DNA of 64,000 bases from G963665185 sp049723905 (GCF_049723905.1 NZ_JBJKFD010000001.1:2728001-2792000); one strand, 5' to 3'. Numbered from the stretch's first letter, positions 26,898 through 35,321 are shown. Notes: generated from the sequence alone by a model not told the origin. Program-made: numbers and translations.

Positions 26898-28091
26898 ATG
26901 GAAACACTCACTCCCCTGTATTTAAAAAAAGGCGAGGAACGCCGAATCAAGGCCGGCCACCTTTGGGTATTCTCCAACGAAGTGGATACCGCCAAAAGCT
27001 CCCTGAAACAACTGACGCCGGGACAGCCCGTTGCCATCCTTACGGGCAGAGGCGAATTCATCGCCAACGGATACGTCAATCCCAACTCCCTTATCTGCGC
27101 CCGCGTGGTCAGCCGCAAACCCGGCCACCAGTTCGGACCGGACCTCATCCGCACACGCATTCAGGCCGCCCTGGACCTGCGCCAGACACTTTTCGGCGAA
27201 CCCTACTACCGCATGGTCTTTTCCGAAGGCGACTATCTGCCAGGCTGCATCGTAGACCGCTTCGGCTCCATTGCCTCGGTACAGCTTACCACGGCAGCCA
27301 TGGAAAGCCAGCGCGAAGCCGTGGTCGACACCCTGGCCTCCATTGACGGCATCGACGCGGTCCTGCTTAAAAACGACGCGTCCGGTAGAAATTTCGAGGG
27401 CCTGCCCCTCTACGTGGAAACCGCTTTCGGCAACGTGCCCGAAGAAACCAAAGTGCATGAAAGCGGCGCCACCTTCACCGTGCCCCTGCACCAGGGCCAA
27501 AAAACCGGCTGGTTCTACGACATGCGCCTCAACCGCCAGCGCCTGGCCCGGCTGGCAAAGGACAAAAGCGTGCTGGACGTGTTCAGCTACGCAGGCGGAG
27601 TGGGGATTCTGGCCGCCCAGGCAGGCGCAACAGAAGCCGTATGCGTGGACGCCTCGGCCAAGGCCCTGGACTACGCGGCCCGCAGCGCCGAGAAATCCGG
27701 CGTGGGCGACAAGGTCGATACCATGCAGGGGGATGTCTACGACGTATTTCAACAACTGCGCGAGGACGACCGCACCTTCGACATCGTCAGCGTGGACCCG
27801 CCCGCCTTTATCAAAGGCAAAAAAGACAAGAAAAAAGGCGAACAAGCCTATGCCCGCGTCAACCGCGAAGCCATGAAACTGGTGCGCGACGGCGGGTTGC
27901 TGATGAGCTGCTCCTGCTCCCAGCACATGCTGGCCGACGACCTGCGCAAGGCCCTCGGCAAAGCCGCTACCCAGCGCCGCGTGCGCCTGCAGATTCTGGA
28001 ACAGGGACACCAGGGCCCGGACCATCCCGTGCACCCCGCCATGCCCGAAACAAACTACCTGAAGATGTTTCTGACGCGGATGATGAAGTAG
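26898..28091 (+). CDS. rlmI: Class I SAM-dependent rRNA methyltransferase, RlmI-like
   Basis: A 397-residue enzyme of the RlmI family, which in E. coli makes m5C1962 in 23S rRNA. An N-terminal PUA-like domain (LYLKKGEERRIKAGHLWVFS) is followed by the EEHEH-type linker domain and then the Rossmann domain. Motif I is VLDVFSYAGGVGILAA, with VDASAKALDYA after it. Motif IV is VDPPAFIKGKKDKKKGE, and the catalytic Cys lies in LLMSCSCSQHM. Ribosome-binding signal before the ATG at 26898 is weak. The exact base methylated is inferred from family. A strong inverted repeat lies downstream. Confidence 0.9.
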   Translation: METLTPLYLKKGEERRIKAGHLWVFSNEVDTAKSSLKQLTPGQPVAILTGRGEFIANGYVNPNSLICARVVSRKPGHQFGPDLIRTRIQAALDLRQTLFGEPYYRMVFSEGDYLPGCIVDRFGSIASVQLTTAAMESQREAVVDTLASIDGIDAVLLKNDASGRNFEGLPLYVETAFGNVPEETKVHESGATFTVPLHQGQKTGWFYDMRLNRQRLARLAKDKSVLDVFSYAGGVGILAAQAGATEAVCVDASAKALDYAARSAEKSGVGDKVDTMQGDVYDVFQQLREDDRTFDIVSVDPPAFIKGKKDKKKGEQAYARVNREAMKLVRDGGLLMSCSCSQHMLADDLRKALGKAATQRRVRLQILEQGHQGPDHPVHPAMPETNYLKMFLTRMMK

Positions 28092-28092
28092 G

Positions 28093-28143
28093 GAAAAGGA
28101 AGAAAGAGAAGAAAAGAAAGGAAAGGAAAGGAAAGGAAAGGAA
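28093..28143. repeat. Polypurine (GGAAA)n simple repeat
   Basis: After the rlmI stop the + strand is almost pure purine for 50 bases. It includes about five head-to-tail copies of a 5-base AAAGG unit near 28117-28142. Such tracts can slip or form triplex DNA; here it lies outside any gene. Confidence 0.8.
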
Positions 28144-28199
28144 TCGGGGCGCTGCCCCGCCCCCCGCCAGGAGGCAACGGCCTCCTGGACCTGCGGTCA

Positions 28200-28252
28200 A
28201 CGTACGAAGAATCCCGTCCCGGCGAAACGCCCGGACGGGATTCTTCGTACGT
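28200..28252. repeat. Perfect 20-bp inverted repeat (large hairpin)
   Basis: Arm 28200-28219 (ACGTACGAAGAATCCCGTCC) is exactly complementary to 28233-28252. Inside the 13-base centre GGCG and CGCC pair around AAA, so only one C-C mismatch interrupts a stem of about 24 bp. A T run follows only some 12 bases later, so a terminator role for rlmI is possible but not classical. A smaller hairpin CCAGGAGGC-aac-GGCCTCCTGG lies just before it (about 28169-28190). Confidence 0.8.
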
Positions 28253-28319
28253 GAGGGGGGAAATTTTTAAGGTGTGAAGTGCACAACAAGGAACGCCTTT
28301 CCAGGAAGCAGCCCTTATT

Positions 28320-28449
28320 CGGCAGCCGCTTCAAAAAGGTATGAGAGCAAGGCGCAAAGAAAATTGAGTCGCGACGTGTACTCTTATGTACACAAGCGAA
28401 ATCAATTTTTTGCAGCAACGAAGTTATCAGACTATTATTCGCCGTCTGC
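28320..28449. repeat. Intergenic palindromic repeat, copy 3
   Basis: Begins GGCAGCCGCTTCAAAAAGG, then tATGAGAGCAAGGCGC. The inner stem has GCGACGTGTACTC and GTACACAAGCG, then GCAGCAACGAAGTTATCAGA and a decayed right arm ending GCCGTCTGC. First of three consecutive copies. Confidence 0.8.
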
Positions 28450-28454
28450 AAAGG

Positions 28455-28577
28455 GGGGCTCAAAACAGTGCGAGAGCAAGGCGCAAGCATTTCCGCGAGC
28501 GAGGACAGTATAATCCAATACGGCCCGCGATGCGGAAATGCGATGCAACGCCGCTATCGTGCTGTTTTCAGCAACCC
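28455..28577. repeat. Intergenic palindromic repeat, copy 4 (different inner stem)
   Basis: The outer arms GGGGCTCAAAACAG and CTGTTTTCAGCAACCC and the GTGCGAGAGCAAGGCGCAAG segment are of the same family. The inner palindrome is unrelated: GCATTTCCGC and GCGGAAATGC replace the usual GTGTAC stem. Confidence 0.75.
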
Positions 28578-28586
28578 AATGAGCAT

Positions 28587-28714
28587 AAGGGGGGCTCAAA
28601 AAGGTCAGGATGCAAGGCGCCAGGGAAATTCAAACGCGACGTGTACTCTTACGTACACAAGCGGCTTGAATTTTCCGCAGCAACGAAGCAGACGGGCCTT
28701 TTTCAGCCCCCCTT
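28587..28714. repeat. Intergenic palindromic repeat, copy 5
   Basis: Near-complete copy. Left arm AAGGGGGGCTCAAAAAGG and right arm CCTTTTTCAGCCCCCCTT are close to perfect complements. The inner stem is AAATTCAAACGCGACGTGTAC with GTACACAAGCGGCTTGAATTT (each arm 21 bases or less). It ends against the stop codon of the MacB-like gene (28714), so it may act as that gene's terminator. Confidence 0.82.
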
Positions 28715-29934
28715 CACTCCTTACTCCTAAGTACGTCCAATATCCCCACCTGCGCCGCCTGCCACGCCGGATACGCCCCAGCCAACACGCCGATAAGCGC
28801 CGACCCGGCCAGCGCCCCCACAACCAGCAGCGGATTGAAGACAAATGGGAACGAGGCGAACACCGCAACAAGCCCTGTCAGCACCACGGAAAGGAGCACA
28901 CCGGCGGCTCCACCCACGGCCGACATGAGCCCGGCTTCCAGCAAAAATTGATTCACAATATGGCGGCGTTTGGCACCCAAAGCCCGACGCACGCCAATTT
29001 CAATGCGTCTGGACCGAACCAGCAAAATCATGATGGAGAGGATGCCCAATCCGCCCACGGCAAAGGACACGCTGGAACTGATAAGCCCAAGCGTGGACAC
29101 AAGGTCCAGGGCCTGTTTCTGCATCTTGGCCAGCTCCTTGGCCGTGAACACGCTGAAGTCGTCTTCTTTTCCCGGGCGTATGCCGTGCCGCTCACGCAGC
29201 AGTGCCGCGGCCGCGTCCTTGGCGTATTGAATTCCGGTTCCCGGAGCCATCTGCATAAAGGCCCCACCTATCCAATAGGTATTGGACGCGCGGCGCATGT
29301 AGGTGCTCAGGGGCATGAAGACCTGCTCGTCCAGGTCGTCCCCTGACGGGTCACGCCCCTTGGACTCCATCACGCCGATGACTTTGAATCCTGCCCGGTA
29401 GATGAAGACCCGCTTTCCCAAGGCCTCCTGCTCGGTACCGAAAAGCCGCTGGGCAATCTTCTTGCCCAGCACCACAACCATGGCCCGGTCCTTCTCCTCT
29501 TCCGCATTGAAGAACCGTCCATACTGCGGCTTGAAATTGCGTACCTTCGTGTAGTCGGGCCAGGTTGCCACCACATTGCATGGCACCTTGGTGGAGCCGG
29601 ACCGGATGGGAAGCTGCGCCATGCTGAAAGGCACGCCGTTTTGCACAAATGGGAGGTTCTGCATCAGCGCCTTGGCGTCGGAGAGCCGAAAGGTCCGCTG
29701 CCCACCCGAGATGCGCACACTGCCCCGCCGAAACCGAACCTCCCCGGTCAAAGCCACCAGCAGGTTGGGCCCGAACTTTTCCATCTCTATTTCAGTCTTC
29801 TTGAGCATGGCCTCAGACACGTGCTGCACGCCCGTAAGAGCCAGAGCTCCCAAAAAAACCCCGAGCATGGCCAACACCGTACGCAACTTGTGCGCGGCCA
29901 ATGAATGAAGCGCTATTTTCAGACTGAAAAACAT
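28714..29934 (-). CDS. MacB/FtsX-type ABC transporter permease, orphan
   Basis: A 406-residue membrane protein. The first membrane helix is near the N-terminus (LRTVLAMLGVFLGALALTGV). A MacB-type periplasmic domain of about 230 residues follows, then three C-terminal helices (LGLISSSVSFAVGGLGILSIMILLV, AGLMSAVGGAAGVLLSVVLTGLV, VGALAGSALIGVLAGAYPAW) with the FtsX motif SRRIEIGVRRALGAKRRHI. No ATPase or membrane-fusion gene is adjacent, so it must use distant partners or be decayed from a larger operon. The start at 29934 fits homology but lacks a ribosome-binding site; ATG at 30000 has GAGGGG upstream and would add 22 residues. Confidence 0.83.
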   Translation of the reverse strand: MFFSLKIALHSLAAHKLRTVLAMLGVFLGALALTGVQHVSEAMLKKTEIEMEKFGPNLLVALTGEVRFRRGSVRISGGQRTFRLSDAKALMQNLPFVQNGVPFSMAQLPIRSGSTKVPCNVVATWPDYTKVRNFKPQYGRFFNAEEEKDRAMVVVLGKKIAQRLFGTEQEALGKRVFIYRAGFKVIGVMESKGRDPSGDDLDEQVFMPLSTYMRRASNTYWIGGAFMQMAPGTGIQYAKDAAAALLRERHGIRPGKEDDFSVFTAKELAKMQKQALDLVSTLGLISSSVSFAVGGLGILSIMILLVRSRRIEIGVRRALGAKRRHIVNQFLLEAGLMSAVGGAAGVLLSVVLTGLVAVFASFPFVFNPLLVVGALAGSALIGVLAGAYPAWQAAQVGILDVLRSKE

Positions 29935-30261
29935 GACAAGGATATATACCGAGGACTGGTCGGAGGCAACGCCAGAGGCCGAACGCACGGCAGGTTGCAT
30001 CCGTCTGCCCCTCTGAAAGATGAACTTTCCAACCGCCCCAACCACAGTTCCTTCGTCGCCAAACAACAGCAACCGTTCTCGTTCCTTTAAAAATATCAGG
30101 CCGCCCTGTTCAACCCCTCTATTGATTCCATCTTCGGACAAGCTCCCCCACACTGCCAGGCGATACTATTGACTTTATATTTTCAATAAACAGACAAATC
30201 AAAAACTAAAGCTAACAACAGCATATTAACTGGCTGGACCAGATATTAACCTGTTGACTTT

Positions 30262-30289
30262 TAAAAAATTACCATGGCATTAGCGATAA
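30262..30289 (+). promoter_or_regulatory. Candidate sigma28 (flagellar) promoter for the chemoreceptor
   Basis: TAAAAAAT at 30262-30269 and AGCGATAA at 30282-30289 resemble the FliA consensus TAAA-N15-GCCGATAA, with 6 of 8 matches in the -10. Sigma28 control is common for chemoreceptor genes. The gap from 29935 to 30332 is otherwise AT-rich with no gene. Confidence 0.4.
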
Positions 30290-30332
30290 ACAGTACTATA
30301 TAAAATATAAAATTTGAAATTTCGGAGGCAAC

Positions 30333-32753
30333 ATGTTTGCATTTGCAAAAAAATATCTGGCACTGCGATTTGTTTCCGGCATTGTCATCTTGCTTATGCT
30401 TTTCTTCGTATGCTTTGGGTACTACATCCAAAAAAAGGAAGCCGAGGAAGCCGCCCAGGAAAATCTACTGAATAGCCAAAGGCAGCTGGAGACTATTTCC
30501 AGGGCCCTGCAAAATTGGATTACAGGACAAATCGACCTGGCAAAGACGCTTGCAAGATCGGAAGATATAATTGCCGCATGTGCAGACCCATCCAATGCAG
30601 TGCTTGTCTCCACAGCGCAACAGCACCTGCAAAAAGTGCATGATCAATTCGGATTTTATGAGAACATTCCGTTGGCCGCACATCTTTACGACCGGCAAAA
30701 CCTGACGGTGATGGCAGGCGATAAGGAGAAGGTTATCCAGGACGGAACCTTTTTCGTCGACACGGTGCAGGGACGGACTCTCGGCAAGGGCGGAACATCA
30801 CTGAGCTACATCCAGGCGTCGCGCCAGGGAAAGGATTTCTTCATCAGCCAGGTCTATCCCAGCCTGCTGCGCGGCAATCCTATTTTCGTCATTGCCGCGC
30901 CCGTGCTGGACGGTGGACGACATGTGGGGACTGTCATCCTGGCCCCGCAAATGGATTATTTTACGGACAAATTTCTCGCCGATTTTCAGACCGGCAAAAC
31001 CGGATACCTCTTTTTCATGGATGACCGGGGGATGATTATCGCCCATCCGGACAAAGGGCTGATTCTCAATAAGGACACCGGAAAAAATTCAAACGCTTTG
31101 AAGCGCATCCTGAACGGCGCAACCGATTTCTATTTGCCTGCAGACGACACCAAGGGAAGCGCAGTCTACCGCTACATTGCCCAGCCCATCGACTTGGACC
31201 GGCAACAAATGCAAAACGGCTGGATATTGTGCGCTGCCCAATCAAAAAAAGAGATTCTCTCGCATGCCATGGCGTCCGCCAAAGCCAGGGTATGGGCCGG
31301 TATTCTTCTGCTCGCTGCGCTTGTGGGCGCCATGTATCTTCTTACACGTTTTCTTGTCACCGCCCCTCTTGCCAGGGTTGTGCGCTATGTCCAAGAGGTG
31401 GAAAAAGGAAATCTGGACGCCTCGCTCCAGCTGGACCGAAGCGACGAGATAGGCGTTCTGGCCTCATCCCTTAAGAAAATGTCCGTCCATATGATCGAAC
31501 GCCTCCAGACCGAGATGGGATTCATGCAGGGCATTCTGGACGGCATACGGAATCCTTTCGCCGTGGTGGACCAGGATTTGATTATTCGCAACTGCAGCCA
31601 AAGCATGGTCCGGATCACCGGCAACCAGGGCTCGACGCAAGACTTTGAAGGATGCCATATCGCGGAATTCCTGTTTGCCGACAGAAACCGCCATGTTATT
31701 TTGGAAGATGTGTTTGCGGACGGAAAAGAGCGGCACAACGTGGCCTTTGCCTATACCAACCCCAAAGGGGAATCCTTTGAAATGATTATAGATGTCGTCC
31801 CCATACGAGACACCAAGGGCGATATTCAGGGAGGTATAACCTTTTGGAACGATGTGACCGAGCTTAAAAAACGACAGTACGCAATCGAATCACAAAAAAA
31901 GCGTATCGAGGAGGCTGCCGAAGAGGTGACGTCCCTTTCTTCGGAGGTCGACATTGTGGTCCATAGCCTGACGGAAAATATCCAGCTGTCCAACGGGCGA
32001 TCCAAAGTCCAAAAGGACCGTCTTGTGGAAGCGGTAACCGCCATCGACGAGTTGAGCGCCACGGTTCAGGAAATAGCCCAGAGTTCGGCCACCACCGCTA
32101 CAACCGCGCAAACGACCAAAAACTGTGCGGACAACGGCGTGTCGGTTGTGCAAAATTCCATGCATTCCATCCAATTGCTGCAAAAGCTGGTTTCGTCCGT
32201 GCAAAACGACATCAATGAGTTGGCGGGAAAAGCCGACGACATCGGCAACGTCATGGAAATAATCAACGACATAGCCGACCAGACCAACCTTCTGGCGCTC
32301 AACGCCGCAATCGAGGCGGCCCGCGCCGGGGAGGCGGGCAGAGGGTTTTCCGTTGTGGCGGACGAAGTCCGCAAGCTGGCGGAAAAAACCGTGGTTGCAA
32401 CCAGCGAGGTTGGAGGCGCCATAGAGGCCATACAGACAGGAACGCGCAAATGTATCAAGGCCATCACCGAAGTGGATGGCGAAGCCGCCAACAGCGTGGA
32501 AAGCGCGCAGAAAACGAACTCATCCCTTTTGGAGATCGTCAGATTGGCGGAAACAACCAGCAGCATGGTGGACGGCATTGCCACGGCAGCCGAGCAGCAG
32601 GCGGCAGCCACCGAACAGATTGCCAAAAACACCGCCGAGGTGGACAAGATCGCCGAGCAGACGCTTCAGGCCATGCAACGTTCGGAAAAGGACGTTACAG
32701 AGGTGGGCCAATCCTTCAGCCGGATGTACACCATAGTGAAAGACATGCACTGA
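30333..32753 (+). CDS. Methyl-accepting chemotaxis protein with Cache and PAS domains
   Basis: An 806-residue transducer. The N-terminal membrane helix is at about 13-31, followed by a periplasmic dCache-type domain (about 35-315; GKTGYLFFMDDRGMIIAHPD is the typical membrane-proximal lobe). A second helix is near 320-342 (GILLLAALVGAMYLLTRFLV), then a HAMP domain (about 343-395) and a cytoplasmic PAS domain (about 405-510). The signalling tip DIADQTNLLALNAAIEAARA, followed by GEAGRGFSVVADEVRKLAEK, is near 646-686. Glu/Gln-rich adaptation sites flank it. The ATG at 30333 follows CGGAGG. It would sense a small ligand outside and possibly redox or a cofactor inside. It is monocistronic. Confidence 0.93.
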   Translation: MFAFAKKYLALRFVSGIVILLMLFFVCFGYYIQKKEAEEAAQENLLNSQRQLETISRALQNWITGQIDLAKTLARSEDIIAACADPSNAVLVSTAQQHLQKVHDQFGFYENIPLAAHLYDRQNLTVMAGDKEKVIQDGTFFVDTVQGRTLGKGGTSLSYIQASRQGKDFFISQVYPSLLRGNPIFVIAAPVLDGGRHVGTVILAPQMDYFTDKFLADFQTGKTGYLFFMDDRGMIIAHPDKGLILNKDTGKNSNALKRILNGATDFYLPADDTKGSAVYRYIAQPIDLDRQQMQNGWILCAAQSKKEILSHAMASAKARVWAGILLLAALVGAMYLLTRFLVTAPLARVVRYVQEVEKGNLDASLQLDRSDEIGVLASSLKKMSVHMIERLQTEMGFMQGILDGIRNPFAVVDQDLIIRNCSQSMVRITGNQGSTQDFEGCHIAEFLFADRNRHVILEDVFADGKERHNVAFAYTNPKGESFEMIIDVVPIRDTKGDIQGGITFWNDVTELKKRQYAIESQKKRIEEAAEEVTSLSSEVDIVVHSLTENIQLSNGRSKVQKDRLVEAVTAIDELSATVQEIAQSSATTATTAQTTKNCADNGVSVVQNSMHSIQLLQKLVSSVQNDINELAGKADDIGNVMEIINDIADQTNLLALNAAIEAARAGEAGRGFSVVADEVRKLAEKTVVATSEVGGAIEAIQTGTRKCIKAITEVDGEAANSVESAQKTNSSLLEIVRLAETTSSMVDGIATAAEQQAAATEQIAKNTAEVDKIAEQTLQAMQRSEKDVTEVGQSFSRMYTIVKDMH

Positions 32754-32754
32754 T

Positions 32755-32780
32755 GCGCGCCCTCTGACGCGCGCGATTTT
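32755..32780 (+). terminator. Terminator after the chemoreceptor gene
   Basis: GCGCGC (32755-32760) and GCGCGC (32769-32774) pair around CCTCTGAC and are followed by GATTTT. A second, longer stem GCTCACGC/GCGTGAGC follows at about 32788-32824. Confidence 0.55.
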
Positions 32781-32903
32781 CTGATTGCTCACGCCGCTTG
32801 CTGAAACGCTGAAAACAGCGTGAGCCGTATCAAAAAACAATCGTTCACAACGGATGCCAATGCCGGGTGCCCCAAAACGACAACGGTAAACGGCTCTGAA
32901 AGA

Positions 32904-32930
32904 TTGACGCACGGTAAAGCCCAGTATAGG
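32904..32930 (+). promoter_or_regulatory. Candidate promoter of tRNA-Leu
   Basis: TTGACG at 32904-32909 and TATAGG at 32925-32930 with a 15-base spacer lie about 30 bases before the mature tRNA 5' end. The spacer is short, but the position is right. Confidence 0.4.
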
Positions 32931-32958
32931 AAATAAGGCCTCCAAATGGAGACCTTTC

Positions 32959-33045
32959 GCCCGGATGGTGGAATTGGTAGACACAAGGGACTTAAAATCC
33001 CTGGGCCGCAAGGCTGTGCGGGTTCAAGTCCCGCTCCGGGTACCA
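32959..33045 (+). tRNA. tRNA-Leu (anticodon UAA)
   Basis: An 87-base cloverleaf with encoded CCA. The acceptor stem GCCCGGA pairs with TCCGGGT (terminal G-U). The anticodon loop CTTAAAA sits on GGGA/TCCC, giving anticodon UAA. A long class II variable arm (TGGGCCGCAAGGCTG) and a T arm GCGGGTTCAAGTCCCGC are present. A terminator follows 8 bases after the CCA. Its 3' half is repeated 9.3 kb downstream. Confidence 0.95.
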
Positions 33046-33134
33046 GAATGAGTAAAAGCGGCTGTGAAGAATTACGAAACTCTTCACAGCCGCTTTTCTT
33101 TGTGTGGTGAAGATTTTGCCCCGCAGAGTCCCCA
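33000..33134 (+). repeat. Direct repeat DR-L: 3' part of tRNA-Leu plus terminator and flank
   Basis: This 135-base stretch reappears imperfectly at 42345-42482. It covers the variable arm, T arm and acceptor end of tRNA-Leu, the AAAAGCGGCTGTGAAGA terminator stem, and a further 30 bases ending CAGAGTCCCCA. Similarity is high in blocks with scattered changes. Confidence 0.85.
33054..33100 (+). terminator. Terminator of tRNA-Leu
   Basis: Arms AAAAGCGGCTGTGAAGA (33054-33070) and TCTTCACAGCCGCTTTT (33081-33097) are perfectly complementary over 17 bp and end in a T run. Confidence 0.9.
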
Positions 33135-33329
33135 CATATTCCCCAGACAGAATGCACCTCTACAGGCCTTGCAGAAGAGCACCAAGGCAGCCGACGGCGC
33201 ACCGTTCCCCGGTTACTTCGCCATGGACAACCATGCCCAAAGGAAGTTTTCTACAACCTTTTTGCGGGTGAATTGGAATTGGCAACAAACTGTCTTGAAT
33301 AAAAACAGAGCAACCATGTTTTGCAGACG

Positions 33330-35252
33330 TCATATTGGTAAATGACGGATATTAATGTTGAGCTTTTTAATCTTACGTTGCAGTGTGCTGCGATGGATAC
33401 CAAGCTGTTTTGCAGTCTGCCCCTGGTGTCCATTGTTCAGTTTGAGTGTAGAAATAATTTTTTGTCTTTCAGGATTGCTTGCGCCTTCTCCAGCAAGTTT
33501 TGGAAGGATAAATGCCTCTTGTGATGATGTCTGTGAGTTCAGCATGGACTGAACTTCAGCTTCAGTTACGGTTGTGTTGCGTGATATAATGCAGAGACGC
33601 TCCACGAACCCAGAGAGCTCCCTGACATTTCCAGGCCAGTCATGCTTTTCAAGCACGTCAATAATGGAAGATGTAAGCCTCAGATCTCCGCCATATCTCT
33701 TTTTAAAACGATCTGCGAGCCTTCTGGCCAAGTGTCCGATGTCTCCCGCACGAAAACGCAGGGGGGGAATTCGTAAAGGAAGGGTATTGAGTCGATAGTA
33801 AAGGTCTTTCCGGAATCCCCCTTCCTTGATGAGTGCAGGCAGGTCGGCATTGGATGCAGCGATAATCCGTGCATTTACAGGGATATACTTGTCGCCGCCA
33901 ATACGCATGATGCAGCGCTCCTGTAAAACACGGAGAAGACGAGTCTGCCCATAATGGTCCATTTCCGAGACTTCATCCAAAAATATTGTCCCATTGTTTG
34001 CCATCTCGAAAAGGCCGGGCTTTCCTTTTTTCTTCGCTCCTGTGAAGGCTCCTTCTTCATGCCCGAAGAGCTCGGACTCCAGCAGAGACGGAGGCAAGGC
34101 TGCACAGTTTATTGCAACAAATGGCCCGGAAGCGCATGGACTGCCTTGATGAATTGCCTGCGCAAAAAGCTCCTTGCCTGTTCCTGTTTCTCCCATCAAC
34201 AAAATGGGACTATCTGTTGCCGCATACGATCTGGCTAATGCTATTGTTGTGAGGATGGAATCAGATTCTCCCCAGATATCTTTGAAAGAATAGTGAGATG
34301 TGAGTCCTCGTGTGTGGAGACTTTTTCGTATTTTTGATTCGAGTTCTCCAATTACTGCGGCTGGCTGCAGTGTGATGATGATATCTGTCGTAGAATTTTT
34401 TATTTTTACAATATCCGTGCTGACGAGCATTGGCATACCGTTTATTTCTACAAGATCATCCTTTATTTGATCTTCATATTCTGTGCAGAGATGTTTTATT
34501 TGCTCTGGAAGACTGTCATTTGCCTTGTGCAGCTCTTTTGTATTCAAGTGCAATAATTGTCTTGCTGCTGTATTTATAGCTTGTATGTTTCCATGTACAT
34601 CTACAACCAGAATTCCATTGTCTGAAATATCTACAACAGACTGTAATCTTTTTGTTCTCGCTTTCTCAATATTTCGTGCATAGGCGACGGTTTCTGCCTC
34701 CAGAAGGGCTGTTCGTAGTGCGACCTCTCCGGAATCGAGCATTAAATGGTCCATACCCAGCTCTGTCGCAATACCTCCAGATACATGTCCGGCCACAACC
34801 ACATGCGCCCCGTCCTGTTGCGCTCTGTATAACTGCATCTTTATTATCTCAATGTCTTCGGTCACTGGATACGTTACCAAGTCGATATTGAGCAATGCGG
34901 AGAACACCTCAACGTCGCGTTTAATCATCGGAGAGAACGCCATGAGCGCAATATATGGCCGCTCAAGCGCCGTATGCCTTTTGGCTTCATCCAGTGCGGT
35001 GGCTAAATCCTGCCCTGTAACAGGAATTTCTACCAGTGGCGTATCAATAGCATTTTTCATTATGTCCACGAGCATCCCACGGGTGATGATCACATCAACG
35101 CCAGCGGCTTCAAAGTCCTTAGCAATGCTCACAGCTTTTTCCACTGTTCCAACTTTGGTTACCAGCGACTGACTCAGCCCCAGGTTTGCGGCAACGGCGA
35201 TAGCCCGCTCCACGAGAATGCTGTTGGGATGTATTAATCCTATAAGTGGCAT
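33330..35252 (-). CDS. PrpR-type sigma54-dependent transcriptional activator
   Basis: A 640-residue regulator. The N-terminal PrpR_N-like sensor domain (about 1-190) has VDVIITRGM and HVVVAGHVSGGIATELGM. A PAS domain is at about 200-300 (SDNGILVVDVHGNIQAINTAA). The AAA+ domain has Walker A LLMGETGTGKELFAQAIH, the sigma54-contact loop EEGAFTGAKK, Walker B GTIFLDEVSEM and the Arg-finger region FRKDLYYRLN. A C-terminal Fis-type helix-turn-helix is present (HQGQTAKQLGIHRSTLQRKI). PrpR-type sensors respond to a small organic acid. The ATG at 35252 follows GGAGGG. It is divergent from the TTT/RraA operon, whose upstream region holds matching operators and a sigma54 promoter, so it almost certainly controls that operon. 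Confidence 0.93.
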   Translation of the reverse strand: MPLIGLIHPNSILVERAIAVAANLGLSQSLVTKVGTVEKAVSIAKDFEAAGVDVIITRGMLVDIMKNAIDTPLVEIPVTGQDLATALDEAKRHTALERPYIALMAFSPMIKRDVEVFSALLNIDLVTYPVTEDIEIIKMQLYRAQQDGAHVVVAGHVSGGIATELGMDHLMLDSGEVALRTALLEAETVAYARNIEKARTKRLQSVVDISDNGILVVDVHGNIQAINTAARQLLHLNTKELHKANDSLPEQIKHLCTEYEDQIKDDLVEINGMPMLVSTDIVKIKNSTTDIIITLQPAAVIGELESKIRKSLHTRGLTSHYSFKDIWGESDSILTTIALARSYAATDSPILLMGETGTGKELFAQAIHQGSPCASGPFVAINCAALPPSLLESELFGHEEGAFTGAKKKGKPGLFEMANNGTIFLDEVSEMDHYGQTRLLRVLQERCIMRIGGDKYIPVNARIIAASNADLPALIKEGGFRKDLYYRLNTLPLRIPPLRFRAGDIGHLARRLADRFKKRYGGDLRLTSSIIDVLEKHDWPGNVRELSGFVERLCIISRNTTVTEAEVQSMLNSQTSSQEAFILPKLAGEGASNPERQKIISTLKLNNGHQGQTAKQLGIHRSTLQRKIKKLNINIRHLPI

Positions 35253-35264
35253 ACTGCCCTCCGT

Positions 35265-35321
35265 TGCGACATATACTTCATTGTTGCGCCATATGTCGCA
35301 TTTTTTGCCTCATATGTCTCG
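35265..35321 (+). promoter_or_regulatory. Three operator-like palindromes (likely activator binding sites)
   Basis: Three related 16-base sites lie in tandem: TGCGACATATACTTCA (35265-35280, left half only), TGCGCCATATGTCGCA (35284-35299, nearly perfect) and TGCCTCATATGTCTCG (35306-35321). The shared core is TGCGnCATATGnCGCA. They lie 65-120 bases upstream of the sigma54 promoter and just upstream of the divergent activator gene, the normal place for enhancer sites. Confidence 0.7.

Noticed and set aside
28274..29346. Several ORFs of 79-292 residues on the + strand over the repeats
   Set aside because: They run through the palindromic repeats and antisense to the MacB-like permease, and show the same repeat-derived peptide (RDVYSYVHKR) that betrays non-coding repeat translation.
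32789..33202. 137-residue minus-strand ORF across tRNA-Leu
   Set aside because: The GAGLEPAQPC stretch is the antisense translation of the tRNA itself; a similar ORF over the degenerate copy at 42317-42529 is explained the same way.
33135..33329. Integrase remnant next to tRNA-Leu
   Set aside because: No frame in this interval or near 42.5 kb shows tyrosine-recombinase motifs, so I do not claim one.
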